A DNA stretch of 64,000 nt from CAWEHU01 sp963808965 (GTDB taxonomy: Bacteria > Pseudomonadota > Alphaproteobacteria > Acetobacterales > Acetobacteraceae), in the NCBI GenBank assembly GCA_963808965.1, contig CAWEHU010000020.1, forward strand, positions 124,001-188,000, read 5' to 3'. Position 1 is the first letter of the stretch. Each line of letters opens with the position of its first letter. Shown piece by piece: positions 39,546 to 48,658 of this stretch. The notes under the pieces are model-generated. The model did no database searches, was not told where the DNA came from, and worked only from the letters and a program-made list of their open reading frames with translations. The translations under genes and the position numbers were made by a program.

Positions 39546-39989
39546 ATGGCGAAGCAAACCGGGCGGCAGAAGGAGATCGTCGGCCGCGTGATGCACGAGT
39601 TCAAACATGGAGAACTGGAGACCCGTGGTCGGAAAGTGCGCAATCCGCGCCAGGCGATCGCGATCGGTCTGAGCGAGGCAGGCGCGTCCAAGCGTAAAAG
39701 CCCGGCGCAGAATCGGCGCAGCCGCGCTCGCACCGAAACGAAAGAGCGCCAGGGCCGCACCGCCCAGCAGCAGAAGGAAGGGCGGAAATCGCTCGCCGCG
39801 AGCCGCGCGACGGCGCGCAAATCCACGCGGACGACCACGCGCAAGACCAAGCGTACCGCCACGCGCGGCAGGTCCGAGGGTCCGACTCGCGCGGAGCTGT
39901 ACCGCGAAACGCAGCGGCGTGGAATCCGTGGCGTGTCCCGTTGCAGCAAGGCCGAACTGGAGCGCATCCTCCGGCGCCGGCGGGGCTGA
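39546..39989 (+). CDS. Lys/Arg-rich histone-H1-like protein with N-terminal DUF6496 segment
   Basis: A 147-residue very basic protein. Three parts are visible: an N-terminal segment (KEIVGRVMHEFKHGEL... NPRQAIAIGLSEAG) like the DUF6496 family, a middle of about 75 residues made mostly of Lys, Arg, Thr, Ser and Ala, and a C-terminal helix-extended-helix-like module (TRAELYRETQRRGIRG...SKAELERIL) as in Rho-N/SAP-type nucleic-acid binders. AAAGGGAG seven bases before the ATG. Likely binds DNA or RNA non-specifically; no experiment is implied. Stand-alone gene. Confidence 0.75.
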   Translation: MAKQTGRQKEIVGRVMHEFKHGELETRGRKVRNPRQAIAIGLSEAGASKRKSPAQNRRSRARTETKERQGRTAQQQKEGRKSLAASRATARKSTRTTTRKTKRTATRGRSEGPTRAELYRETQRRGIRGVSRCSKAELERILRRRRG

Positions 39990-40143
39990 AGCCCGCCTGA
40001 TCGCATCGAGCGTCTCTTCGCGACCTGGGAGCGCCGGGTCGCGACGCCTCGGCTATCCGCCTCGGCAACCCCCATGTTCCACACCTATCCACAGGCGGGC
40101 GGGCTCCCCGCGCCGGTGATCCGCGACTAGGCTGCGGATTCGG

Positions 40144-41640
40144 ATGAACACCATCGATTCGCCGCTGCTCGGCCTGTCGCAGCGCCTGCCACCCTCCAAC
40201 GTGCAGGCCGAGCAAGCCCTGCTCGGAGCGCTGCTCGCCAACAACAAGGCATATGAGCGCGTCAGCGAATTCCTCGTCCCAGAGCACTTCGCGGACCCGT
40301 TGCATGGCCGCATCTTCCAAGCCATCGGCCGGCGAATCGAAGCCGGGCAACTCGCCGATGCGGTGACGCTGAAAGCCGAGTTCGAACATTCCGGCGTGCT
40401 GGAGGAGGTCGGCGGGACCGCATATCTCGCGCAACTGCTCGCCGCGATGGTAGGGATTATCAACGCCGGCGAGTATGGCCGCGCGATCTACGATTCGTGG
40501 CTGCGACGGCAGCTGATCGACATCGGCGAGACCGTGGTGAACCACGCGTTCAGCGCCGACCCCGACCTCGACGGAACGAAACAGATCGAGGCCGCGGAGC
40601 AGCAGCTCTTCGATCTCGCCACCGACGGCGCCACGTCGGGCGGGTTCGTGAGCTTCGAGCGCGCCTTGACCGACGCGATACAAGGTGCGGAGCGGGCCTT
40701 CCGCCGGTCGGGTCACGTCTCCGGCCTCTCGACCGGCTTGCGTGATCTCGACGCGAAGATGGGCGGCTTACATCCTTCGGACCTGCTGATTCTCGCGGGC
40801 CGGCCTGGCATGGGCAAGACGGCGCTCGCGACGAAGATCGCGTTCGGGGCTGCGCGCGCGCTGATGGAGGAGGCCCGGCGCACCGATCGGGACGCGTTGC
40901 CGAAGGGCAGCGTGGCGGTGTTCTCGCTGGAAATGAGCGCCGAGCAGCTCGCGACGCGGCTTCTTTCGGAGGAGGCGCGCATCTCCGGCGACCGCATCCG
41001 GCGCGGCGACATCGGTCAGCGCGATTTCGACCGTTTCGTGCAGGTGAGTAGGGAGATCGCCGGGCTGCCCATCCAGATCGACGACACGCCCGCGGTTACG
41101 CTCTCGGCCATGCGGACGCGCTGCCGGCGACTGAAGCGCACCAAAGGATTGAGCCTTGTTGTCGTGGATTATCTGCAACTCATGCGGCCCTCCGCCGGCA
41201 CGAAGCCGGAAAGCCGGGTGCTGGAGATAAGCCAGATCACGCAGGGGCTGAAGGCGATCGCCAAGGAGCTGGCCGTTCCGGTGCTCGCGCTGTCGCAGCT
41301 TTCCAGACAAGTGGAGAACCGCGACGACAAGCGTCCGCAACTGGCGGATTTGCGCGAGTCCGGCACCATCGAGCAGGACGCCGATGCGGTGATGTTCGTC
41401 TATCGCGACGAATATTACTTGGCCCAGCGCGCGCCGAAGCAGATGGCCTTCGACAGCGAGGAGAAATTCCAGAGCAGCCTGGAGAAGTGGCAGCGCGACA
41501 TGGAGACCGTGCACAACAAGGCGGAGCTGATCATCGCCAAGCAGCGGCACGGCCCGACGGGCATGATCCCGCTATTCTTCGAAGCGGAATTTACCCGTTT
41601 CGCCGACCTCGACCTGCACCACGCCGGGCAGGAGTGGTAG
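40144..41640 (+). CDS. dnaB: replicative DNA helicase DnaB
   Basis: Hexameric 5'-3' replicative helicase, 498 residues. Seen: N-terminal primase-interaction domain (NVQAEQALLGALLANN), Walker A GRPGMGKT at 219-226, Walker B LVVVDYLQLM, and the DnaB motif SRQVENRDDKRPQLADLRES. Start ATG at 40144 matches the family length. The alr remnant follows immediately. Confidence 0.95.
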   Translation: MNTIDSPLLGLSQRLPPSNVQAEQALLGALLANNKAYERVSEFLVPEHFADPLHGRIFQAIGRRIEAGQLADAVTLKAEFEHSGVLEEVGGTAYLAQLLAAMVGIINAGEYGRAIYDSWLRRQLIDIGETVVNHAFSADPDLDGTKQIEAAEQQLFDLATDGATSGGFVSFERALTDAIQGAERAFRRSGHVSGLSTGLRDLDAKMGGLHPSDLLILAGRPGMGKTALATKIAFGAARALMEEARRTDRDALPKGSVAVFSLEMSAEQLATRLLSEEARISGDRIRRGDIGQRDFDRFVQVSREIAGLPIQIDDTPAVTLSAMRTRCRRLKRTKGLSLVVVDYLQLMRPSAGTKPESRVLEISQITQGLKAIAKELAVPVLALSQLSRQVENRDDKRPQLADLRESGTIEQDADAVMFVYRDEYYLAQRAPKQMAFDSEEKFQSSLEKWQRDMETVHNKAELIIAKQRHGPTGMIPLFFEAEFTRFADLDLHHAGQEW

Positions 41641-41654
41641 CCGCCGACCGAGGG

Positions 41655-41895
41655 CGGTAGGGGTCTGGGGGTCGCCTTTTTGACGGCAAGCCCGTCCCGC
41701 TGGTAGGCCGTATCTCCATGGACCTCTCCACTTATGACGTGACCGGGCGCCCGGAAATCGGGCTTGCCTCCTGCCTGGAGCGGATCGGCCCGGCGCGGTC
41801 GCCCGAGGGTGTGGCCTGCGCGGCCCGCACCAATGCCTACGAGGTACTCGACCTCGTCGGGACGGCGATTCGCCCGAGTTTACCGCTCCGCGTGA
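41655..41895 (+). pseudogene. alr: remnant of alanine racemase (C-terminal part only)
   Basis: Only the last 70 or so codons of alanine racemase survive. Seen: FDGKPVPLVGRISMDLSTYD followed by the expected LIGP-like ERIGPARSPEG and RTNAYEV, then, after one extra base near 41853, the racemase ending TSSGRRFARVYRSA and a TGA at 41893-41895. The first 300 codons, including the PLP lysine and the barrel, are missing between the dnaB stop and here. In-frame stop TAG near 41658 confirms it is not a gene. The open frame that runs on from this remnant into mlaE is a false fusion. Confidence 0.8.
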
Positions 41896-42677
41896 ACCGG
41901 ATTTTGGACAGCGTTGCCGCGGTGGGGCGTGGCGTGACCGGCGCCTGCCGGGTCGCCGGCTCGCTCGCGCTTTTCGCGCTTTCCGGTTTGTCGCATATCG
42001 TACGTCCGCCGTTCTACTGGCGCATGTTCGGCCGCGCCTTGGTCGAGATCGGATATTTCAGCCTTCCCGTCGTGGCTCTGACCGCGATCTTCACCGGCAT
42101 GGTGCTGGCGCTGCAATCCTACACCGGATTTGCCCGCTTCTCAGCCGAGGGTGCCGTTGCGAACGTCGTGGTGCTGTCCGTCACCCGTGAACTGGGGCCG
42201 GTGCTGGCTGGGCTGATGGTAGCCGGCCGGATCGGCGCCGCGATGGCAGCCGAGATCGGCACGATGCGCGTCACCGACCAGATCGACGCACTGTCCACGC
42301 TTTCGACCAATCCGATGAAATACCTCGTCGCGCCAAGATTGCTGGCCGGGATCATCTCCCTCCCTCTCCTTGTCGTGATCGCGGACATCCTGGGCGTGAT
42401 GGGCGGCTACATCATCGGCACGCTCAAGCTCGGCTTCAATTCGAGCAACTACCTCAAGAACACGCTCGATTTCATGCAAGCCCAGGATGTCGCCTCCGGG
42501 CTCGTGAAGGCCGCCGTGTTCGGCTTTCTCATCACGCTGCTCGGCTGCTATCAGGGCTATAACAGCCGGGGCGGCGCCCAAGGGGTGGGTGCAGCGACAA
42601 CCGCGGCCGTCGTGGCGGCCTCCATCCTGATCCTCGGGTTCGACTACGTGCTGACGGAGATGTTTTTCGCCCGATGA
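41892..42677 (+). CDS. mlaE: MlaE-type lipid ABC transporter permease
   Basis: Permease of the Mla system that moves phospholipids between the inner and outer membrane, 261 residues. Seen: the family core (VVALTAIFTGMVLALQSYTG, VLSVTRELGPVLAGLMVAGR, AAEIGTMRVTDQIDAL). GTG at 41892 is chosen since it overlaps the alr stop (GTGA) and gives the normal length; a longer frame from 41718 includes alr remnant. The stop overlaps the mlaF ATG. Confidence 0.9.
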   Translation: MNRILDSVAAVGRGVTGACRVAGSLALFALSGLSHIVRPPFYWRMFGRALVEIGYFSLPVVALTAIFTGMVLALQSYTGFARFSAEGAVANVVVLSVTRELGPVLAGLMVAGRIGAAMAAEIGTMRVTDQIDALSTLSTNPMKYLVAPRLLAGIISLPLLVVIADILGVMGGYIIGTLKLGFNSSNYLKNTLDFMQAQDVASGLVKAAVFGFLITLLGCYQGYNSRGGAQGVGAATTAAVVAASILILGFDYVLTEMFFAR

Positions 42678-43451
42678 GCGACCGGGTACCGAAGATCCGC
42701 ATCCGCGGCCTGGTGAAGTGGTTCGGCGAAAAGCTGGTGCTGGACGGCATCGACCTCGACGTCATGCCAGGCACCTCGACCGTGGTGATCGGGGGTTCCG
42801 GGACGGGCAAGTCGGTCCTGCTGAAATGCGTGCTCGGCCTGCTGCAACCCGACGAGGGCGCGATCGAGATCGATGGGCGCGATATTCTGCGCCTGCCACG
42901 CCGCGAGCGGGAAGCGGTGCGCGAGCGCATAGGGATGCTGTTCCAGAACGGCGCCCTGTTCGACAGTCTCCCGGTTTGGGAGAACGTCGCATTCGGCCCG
43001 CTCGCGAAACGGCAGATCACGCGGCGCCAAGGTCGTGAGCGTGCGGCGGAATTTCTCGCCGAGGTCGGGCTCGCCCCGAGCGTCGGCGATCTCTTCCCGG
43101 CGGAACTCTCCGGGGGAATGCAGAAACGGGTTGCCCTGGCCCGCGCCATCGCCGCCCGGCCGGAGATCATGTTCTTCGACGAGCCGACCACGGGTCTCGA
43201 CCCGATCATGGGTGCGGTCATCGACGATCTGATCGTGGATTGCGTGAAGCACCTCGGCGGCACGGCCATCGCGATCACGCATGACATCGCCAGCGCGCGG
43301 CGCATCGGCGACCAGGCGGCCATGATCCATCGAGGTCGCATTATCTGGTCCGGCCCTGCCTCGCGCCCTCATGAACAGCGGCAACCCGGAAGTGGACCAG
43401 TTCACGCATGGGCGCCGCGAGGGACCGATCCAAATGGAGCTGCGGCGATAG
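42674..43451 (+). CDS. mlaF: MlaF-type lipid ABC transporter ATPase (frameshift near C-terminus)
   Basis: ATPase partner of MlaE. Seen: Walker A GGSGTGKSVLLKCVLGL, LFQNGALFDSLPVWENVAF, signature LSGGMQKRVALARA, Walker B IMFFDEPTTGLDP and TAIAITHD. One extra base near 43365 shifts the last 28 codons; corrected, they read ALMNSGNPEVDQFTHG, the normal MlaF tail. No mlaD (MCE-domain) gene follows; the next gene is unrelated. Confidence 0.9.
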
Positions 43452-43606
43452 CCCGGATCGCGTATAGTCGCGATTGTGACCGGGGTCACAGCACGGCAGC
43501 GCCTCGCTCGCGATAACCGCGCCTCGGGCGGGCGCTCCGCTCCGGCCCATCTTCGCTCCAGGAATTCGCGGACAGGATCTTTCGGTCAAAAAAAGGGAAG
43601 CAGCTC

Positions 43607-44302
43607 GTGAGAACTCAGCTGATTGCAGCCGCCGGCTTTCTCGCGATGATGACCGTGAGCGCCACGCCAGGTCATGCGGCCGCCGTCGTGCAAACGCTCG
43701 GCACGGCCGACTACACGAACGGTCAAACCGTGGGAACCGCCACGTTCCCTGCGAACCCCAGCCATGATCCGGCGCCGTTCGACACGCTGATCGGCAACAA
43801 GAGCACGGGCCCCAATCCGTCGACGAGCTTCACGTTCAGCGTGTACGGCGGCCCGATCGCGAACCCGATAAGCGCTGCGACGCTCGCGATCGGTCTCTAC
43901 GATGCCGCCTCCCCCGACCCTGCGACGGAAGTGCAGTTCTTCAGCGTGAACGGAATCGATCTCGCGGGCACGCTCACCTCGGCGCTGGAAGGCAATCCGG
44001 CGCGCCGGAGCATCGAGACCTACTACACGCTGAACCTCCCCAGTTCGGTCTTCTCGGCGCTCGCCACCGGCTCATCCACGTTCGCGCTCGGGTTTCAGGG
44101 TCCGGGAGTGGGTCTCCTCGGACCGTCGAACTTCATTCTCTTCGGGCTCGACTTCGCCACGCTGACCATCAATGCAGGCGCGGCCCCTCCGGCCGTCGTG
44201 CCGGAGCCTCCGGCGATCCTGCTCGTGTTGACGGCTCTGTGCGGCCTTGGCGCACTCGGGCTTCTCAGTTCCGGGTCGGGAAGATCCCCTGCAGGGCGAT
44301 GA
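43607..44302 (+). CDS. PEP-CTERM sorting-domain protein
   Basis: An exported 231-residue protein. Seen: signal peptide at the N-terminus (AAAGFLAMMTVSATPGHA) and at the C-terminus the PEP-CTERM signal: VVPEPPA, a hydrophobic helix (ILLVLTALCGLGALGLL) and a basic tail. Such proteins are processed by an exosortase and placed on the outer surface. No exosortase gene is in the window. GTG start with AAGGGAAG upstream. It overlaps the convergent tail-collar gene by 38 bases. Confidence 0.8.
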   Translation: MRTQLIAAAGFLAMMTVSATPGHAAAVVQTLGTADYTNGQTVGTATFPANPSHDPAPFDTLIGNKSTGPNPSTSFTFSVYGGPIANPISAATLAIGLYDAASPDPATEVQFFSVNGIDLAGTLTSALEGNPARRSIETYYTLNLPSSVFSALATGSSTFALGFQGPGVGLLGPSNFILFGLDFATLTINAGAAPPAVVPEPPAILLVLTALCGLGALGLLSSGSGRSPAGR

Positions 44303-44768
44303 CCCAGTTCAGCGTCAGATAAGGCTGCATATTATTGTGCGGCGCGGAGCCGCCTGCCGGCCCGATGGCGGCCGGGTTCATCGTTACGCTCGGCGTGGCC
44401 CCGAACATGGCGTTGCCGCCGGAATCCTCGGCCCACACGCCGCCTACCGGCGTCGGCTGCGTTCCCCTGGCGCTGGAGGCCATCGGCAGATGGGAATGTG
44501 CCGGCATGGCGTTGGCGGAAAGCGTGACGCTCGCCTCGCCGCCTGCTTGGCCTTGCGGAAAGGCCGGCCCCGCGCCGAGGGGCACGGCGCCCTTGAGATT
44601 CGGCAGCGCGAAGGTGGTGCGGCCGTCGCCGCCATACTGCGTTCCAAGCAGCGAGAACAGCGCCTGATACTGCACGATCGGCAGGAGCTGGCCGTTGCAG
44701 GCCGCCCAGCCGGTTGGAGCGAAGCCGAACGGCATCAATCTCAGCTCGCCAATGAACTGGTCACTCAT
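44265..44768 (-). CDS. phage tail-collar domain protein 3 (microcystin-dependent-protein type)
   Basis: A 167-residue protein of the tail-collar family, third of a tandem set. Seen: GELRLMPFGFAPTGWAACNG, FSLLGTQYGGDGRTTFALPN and the HNNMQPYLTLNWVIALQG ending, all family hallmarks. No signal peptide. Beta-rich proteins of this class form trimeric fibre-like parts in phages and occur as lone sets in many bacteria; function is unproved. Confidence 0.88.
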   Translation of the reverse strand: MSDQFIGELRLMPFGFAPTGWAACNGQLLPIVQYQALFSLLGTQYGGDGRTTFALPNLKGAVPLGAGPAFPQGQAGGEASVTLSANAMPAHSHLPMASSARGTQPTPVGGVWAEDSGGNAMFGATPSVTMNPAAIGPAGGSAPHNNMQPYLTLNWVIALQGIFPTRN

Positions 44769-44781
44769 TCGCCAGCCTCCT

Positions 44782-45300
44782 TCAGCTTCGCGATGGAAAT
44801 ATGCCTTGCAGGGCGATGCAGAAATTCAGCGCCACATAGGGCTGCATATTGTCATGCGCGCCTCCGCCACCCGCCGGAGATAACGCCCCGGCCGCCATCG
44901 GGGTGTTGGCCGCCGGCGCATACTCGCTGGCTCCCCCCGCATCCGCCGCCCACACATTGTTGGCAGGGCTGTAGCTCGTGCCGTTGCCGTTGTTGCAGGT
45001 CGCGGCGTGATTGTGGGCGGGCATCTGCGCGGTATTCAGCGTCACGGTCGCGGCGCCGCCGGTTTCGCCCACCGTGCGCGGCGTCAGCCCGTTCCCCTGG
45101 CCGACATGCATCGGAACATTGCCTTGCAGATTCGGGAGCCCGAAAGTCCTCACTCCGTCGCCGCCGAAATTGGTGCCGAGGATCGAGAACAACGCCGTAT
45201 TCTGCGCGATCGGCAACAACTGCCCGGCGCAGATCGCCCATCCGACCGGAGCGAAATTGAAGCCGAACACCCGTATCTCGCCGATAAACTGTTCACTCAT
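44782..45300 (-). CDS. phage tail-collar domain protein 2
   Basis: A 172-residue paralogue of its neighbours. Seen: GEIRVFGFNFAPVGWAICAG, FSILGTNFGGDGVRTFGLPN, and HDNMQPYVALNFCIALQG. The two start and stop within 13 bases of the next gene. Differences are mainly in the central loop (CNNGNGTSYSPANN), which may set binding specificity. Confidence 0.88.
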   Translation of the reverse strand: MSEQFIGEIRVFGFNFAPVGWAICAGQLLPIAQNTALFSILGTNFGGDGVRTFGLPNLQGNVPMHVGQGNGLTPRTVGETGGAATVTLNTAQMPAHNHAATCNNGNGTSYSPANNVWAADAGGASEYAPAANTPMAAGALSPAGGGGAHDNMQPYVALNFCIALQGIFPSRS

Positions 45301-45327
45301 CGAAGGCCTCGCGGAGCGCTCATGATG

Positions 45328-45831
45328 TCAGGGGCGTGACGGATAGATTCCGAACAGCGATATGATGAAGGTCAGCGCGACGAAGGGCTGCACGTTATTG
45401 TGCGGCTGCCCGCCGCCTTGCTGCCCGATCGCCGCGCTCGCCATCGCGTGCCCGTCCGGTGCGGATGCGTAAGGCGCGACGTTCTCGCCCGGATCGGCCG
45501 CCCAGTATTGCCCGGCCGGGTTGATCGTGGTGCCCGCCGCCGCAGCGTGCGCTACGTGCGTGTGGGACGGCAGGTTGGCGGTCGTCAGCGTCACGGTCTC
45601 GCTGCCGCCCGACTGCCCGAGCGTCAGAGATCCCCCGATATGGACGGGCACCCGCCCCCGTAAATCCGGCAGAGCGAAGGTGGTCTCCCCGTCCCCGCCA
45701 TACGTGGTTCCGATCAACGAGAACAGCGCGGTATACTCGGCGATCGGCAGGAGCTGACCGTCACACGCAGCCCAGCCCTGGGGCGCGAAGGTGCCCGCGA
45801 ACAGCCGGATCTCACCCAGGATAGGGTCCAT
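45328..45831 (-). CDS. phage tail-collar domain protein 1
   Basis: A 167-residue paralogue, first of the tandem set. Seen: GEIRLFAGTFAPQGWAACDG, FSLIGTTYGGDGETTFALPD and HNNVQPFVALTFIISLFG. The set of three is on the minus strand in one run with gaps of 13-27 bases. No other phage genes (capsid, terminase, integrase) are present nearby. Confidence 0.88.
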   Translation of the reverse strand: MDPILGEIRLFAGTFAPQGWAACDGQLLPIAEYTALFSLIGTTYGGDGETTFALPDLRGRVPVHIGGSLTLGQSGGSETVTLTTANLPSHTHVAHAAAAGTTINPAGQYWAADPGENVAPYASAPDGHAMASAAIGQQGGGQPHNNVQPFVALTFIISLFGIYPSRP

Positions 45832-45963
45832 TCCGCTTTCCCCGACGGTCGGCGGCGGACCGTCTCGTTGTGGTGCAAGCTTGCGCGATCAGCGATGGTC
45901 TGGTCGAAGCGCGGCACTATCCCAGATCGCACGCGCATCCTGCAATCTTCTTGCAGGCTCCGC

Positions 45964-46888
45964 TCAGTTTCCGTGCTGCCAGGCACCGATCAGCAGGGCC
46001 GCGCCACCCGCCTGCGGAACGCCGGCAAGCGTATCGGCGACGCGCGCGACCGGAACCGGTTTCGCCGCCCCGAGCACGATCATGTAACGGTAGCTGAACA
46101 GCTCTCCCGGGAGCGGGACCGAGTTCACGTCGATCACGCTGAAGCCGAGCTTCAAAAGATCATCCACCAGGATCGAGAAAGCCGCGCTGTCCGCAGGAAC
46201 ATCGAGATTGACGGCGATCCGATCGGGATGACTCTCCACCTCACCGGAGCCCGCCTTCACGATCGCCCAGAAGCTCGTTGCATTCTGCTTGTTGTCTTGG
46301 ATCGCGCTCGCCAGCACCTCCAGCCCGTACAGCTTCGCGGCGGCCGGTCCGGCCACCGCCGCCGTGCTTCCGTCACCTTTCGCGACATCCGCCGCGGCGG
46401 CAGCCGTCGAGCGCGCCTCCTGTAAGCTTGCATGGGGCAGATGCTCGCTGAGCCAAGCGCGCGCCTCGCCGAGCGCATTCGGGTGCGAGATGACCGTCGT
46501 GATGTCAGCGAGCTTCGTCCCCGGCTTCACGAGGAGATCGTTTTCAATCGGGATATGCACCTCGCCGATGATGCGAATCCCAGGATCGAGCGAGCCGAGC
46601 AGCACGCGCGTGGTCTCGGCCGGGAATCCGGACGTGGTCGCCACCGCCGGAATGATGCCCCGTGGCGCCCGGCCCTCGCGCACCGCGTTCGTGACGCCGG
46701 TGATCGTTTCGAGCGGAACCGTCTGCTCGAACCCCGGAACATGGGAGCGGTAGAGATCGGTCGCCTGCTCGGAATAGGTGCCGCGCGGACCCAGGAAGGC
46801 GAGATCGGCCGCCTTCGCGAGAGGCGCAGAACAGGCGAGCGCCGCACACAGCAGGGCGGCTCGCGCCGCGATAACGGCCCGGTCTCAT
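45964..46888 (-). CDS. exported prephenate-dehydratase-like protein with ACT domain (one frameshift)
   Basis: Seen: a PDT domain in the order GPRGTYSEQATDLYRSH, then ADITTVISHPNALGEARAWL and YGLEVLASAIQDNKQNATSF, followed by an ACT-like C-terminal domain. Two features are odd. The catalytic TRF motif reads TSF and the ACT effector motif ESRP reads NSVP. Also, the N-terminus looks like a signal peptide with cleavage near AKA-ADLAF once an extra base near 46877 is removed. The ATG at 46888 overlaps the aminopeptidase stop (ATGA). Real prephenate dehydratases are cytoplasmic. Activity and compartment are unproved; this could be a repurposed domain. Confidence 0.75.
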
Positions 46889-48658
46889 AGCGGGGCACAG
46901 GCCCGAGCGAGCCATTCGCGGGCAGCGGGATCGAGTTTCGGCCCCACCTCCGTCAGCACGCGTGCATGATAGGCATCAACCCACCCGATCTCCGCCGGAT
47001 CGAGCAGTGCGGGCGCGATCAGGCGGCGGTCGAACGGGGCCAGCGTCAGCGTCTCGAAACGCAGGAACGGTTTGGTCGCATCCCGCAACTCGGCCGGCTG
47101 CACCATCAGCAAATTCTCGAGCCGGATGCCGTAACCGCCCGGCAAGTAGAAGCCGGGCTCGTCGGAGAGGATCATGCCGGCGGCGATGGGCACCGGCTTG
47201 GCCGCGCGCGACAGGCTGACCGGTCCCTCATGCACCGACAGATAGCTCCCGACGCCGTGGCCGGTGCCGTGGTCGTAATCGAGCCCCGCTTCCCACAGCG
47301 CCCGCCGGGCGAAGGAATCGAGATGCGGCCCGGCAACCCCCTGCGGGAAAACCAGAGTCGCGATCGCGACATGGCCCTTCAGAACGCGGGTGAAACGGGA
47401 CCGCAGTTCCTCAGGCGGTTCGGAGGGTCCGGTCCAGACCGTGCGAGTAACGTCGGTGGTGCCGTCTGGATACTGCGCGCCGGAATCGATCAGATACAGT
47501 TCGTCCGCCCGGATAGGGCGATCACTTTCCCCGGTGACACGGTAATGAATGATAGCCCCGTGTTCCGCCGCGCCCGAGATCGCCGGGAAACTCTCGCCCC
47601 GAAAACCCTCCACCTCTCGTCGCAACGCGAGCAGCCGGGCTGCGGCCGACATCTCGGTCTCGCTTCCGCGCGGACCGGCTTCGGACAGAAAGAAAAGAAA
47701 GCGGCACACCGCCACCGCATCGCGCGCATGGGCGTTGCGCGCACCCTGCTGCTCGACCGGGTTCTTGCAGGCCTTGGGCAACAGGCACGGGTCGGGGCCG
47801 GGCGCCACCTTCGCCCCCGCCTCCCGCAACACCTGCGCGAACCACACCGGCGAGCCCGCCGGGTCCACGCGCACCGTCCGGCCTCCGAGCGAGCCGCAGC
47901 GCCGGGGCCAATTCCTCACGGCTCCGCAAGGAGACCTCGTTGCCCAGCGAGCGCCGCGTCTCTTCCGGCACCTTGACCGGCTCCATGAACAGCTCGGCTC
48001 GCCCGTCCGCGTGAACCAAGGCGAAGCCGAGCGCGAAAGGGGTGAATGGGACGTCCGCGCCTCGGATGTTCAGAAGCCACGCGATCGAGGCCGGGTCGGT
48101 CAGCACCGCCGCGTCCTGCTTCGCGCGGCGCAAGACCTCCGCGATCTCGGCGCGCTTCTCCGCCGCGCTCTTTCCCGCGAATTCGAGCGGATGCGGCATG
48201 GCGGGAGACACAGGCGGCAGAGGTCGCCCGACCCAGATCGCGTCCACCGGATTGCGCTCGGCCGGGATCATCGTCAGCCCGGCTTCGACGTAGCGGGTAA
48301 GGCCGTCCTCGCTGATGAGCAGCGGGTCGTAACCGATGCGAACGCCGGGTGGAGCGTGCGCTGCCAGCCACGCGGGCGGCGGTTCGTCGGTGATGTGACG
48401 GCGCTCCCACAAAGCCGGATCGGTCTCGGCCGCGAGTTGCAGCAAATAGCGCCCGTCCGTGAACAGAGCAGCGACTTCGGGCAATACGGCGGCGAGCCCG
48501 GCACTTCCCGTGAAGCCGGTCAACCACGCCAGACGCTCGGCCGAGGCGGGGACGTACTCGCCGAGATGCTCGTCGGCCCGGGGCACGATGAACCCTTGCA
48601 GGCCTTGCGCTGCAAGCTCGGCGCGGAAAGCGGCGAGCTTTTCCGCACTGTCCATCAT
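46885..48658 (-). CDS. Xaa-Pro aminopeptidase (M24B), one frameshift
   Basis: A long-form aminopeptidase P that removes N-terminal residues before proline, about 590 residues. Seen: the N-terminal domains (GFIVPRADEHLGEYVPAS, TDGRYLLQLAAETDP), and metal ligands Asp in YLIDSGAQYPDGTTDVTRT, His in GTGHGVGSYLSVHEGP, Glu in DEPGFYLPGG and Glu in IRLENLLMV. A single-base shift near 47895 breaks the frame inside the middle domain. ATG at 48658 overlaps the prmA stop. Coupled at both ends to neighbours. Confidence 0.9.

Noticed and set aside
41718..42677. MlaE with a 58-residue N-terminal extension
   Set aside because: The extension is the alr remnant; the alr stop overlaps a GTG that gives the normal MlaE length.
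44265..45831. Prophage or phage-tail locus
   Set aside because: Only tail-collar-type genes are present; no capsid, terminase, portal, lysis or integrase genes on either side.
45939..45957. Hairpin CCTGCAA-TCTTC-TTGCAGG as a terminator after the PDT-like gene
   Set aside because: The stem is only seven pairs and no T-run follows on either strand.
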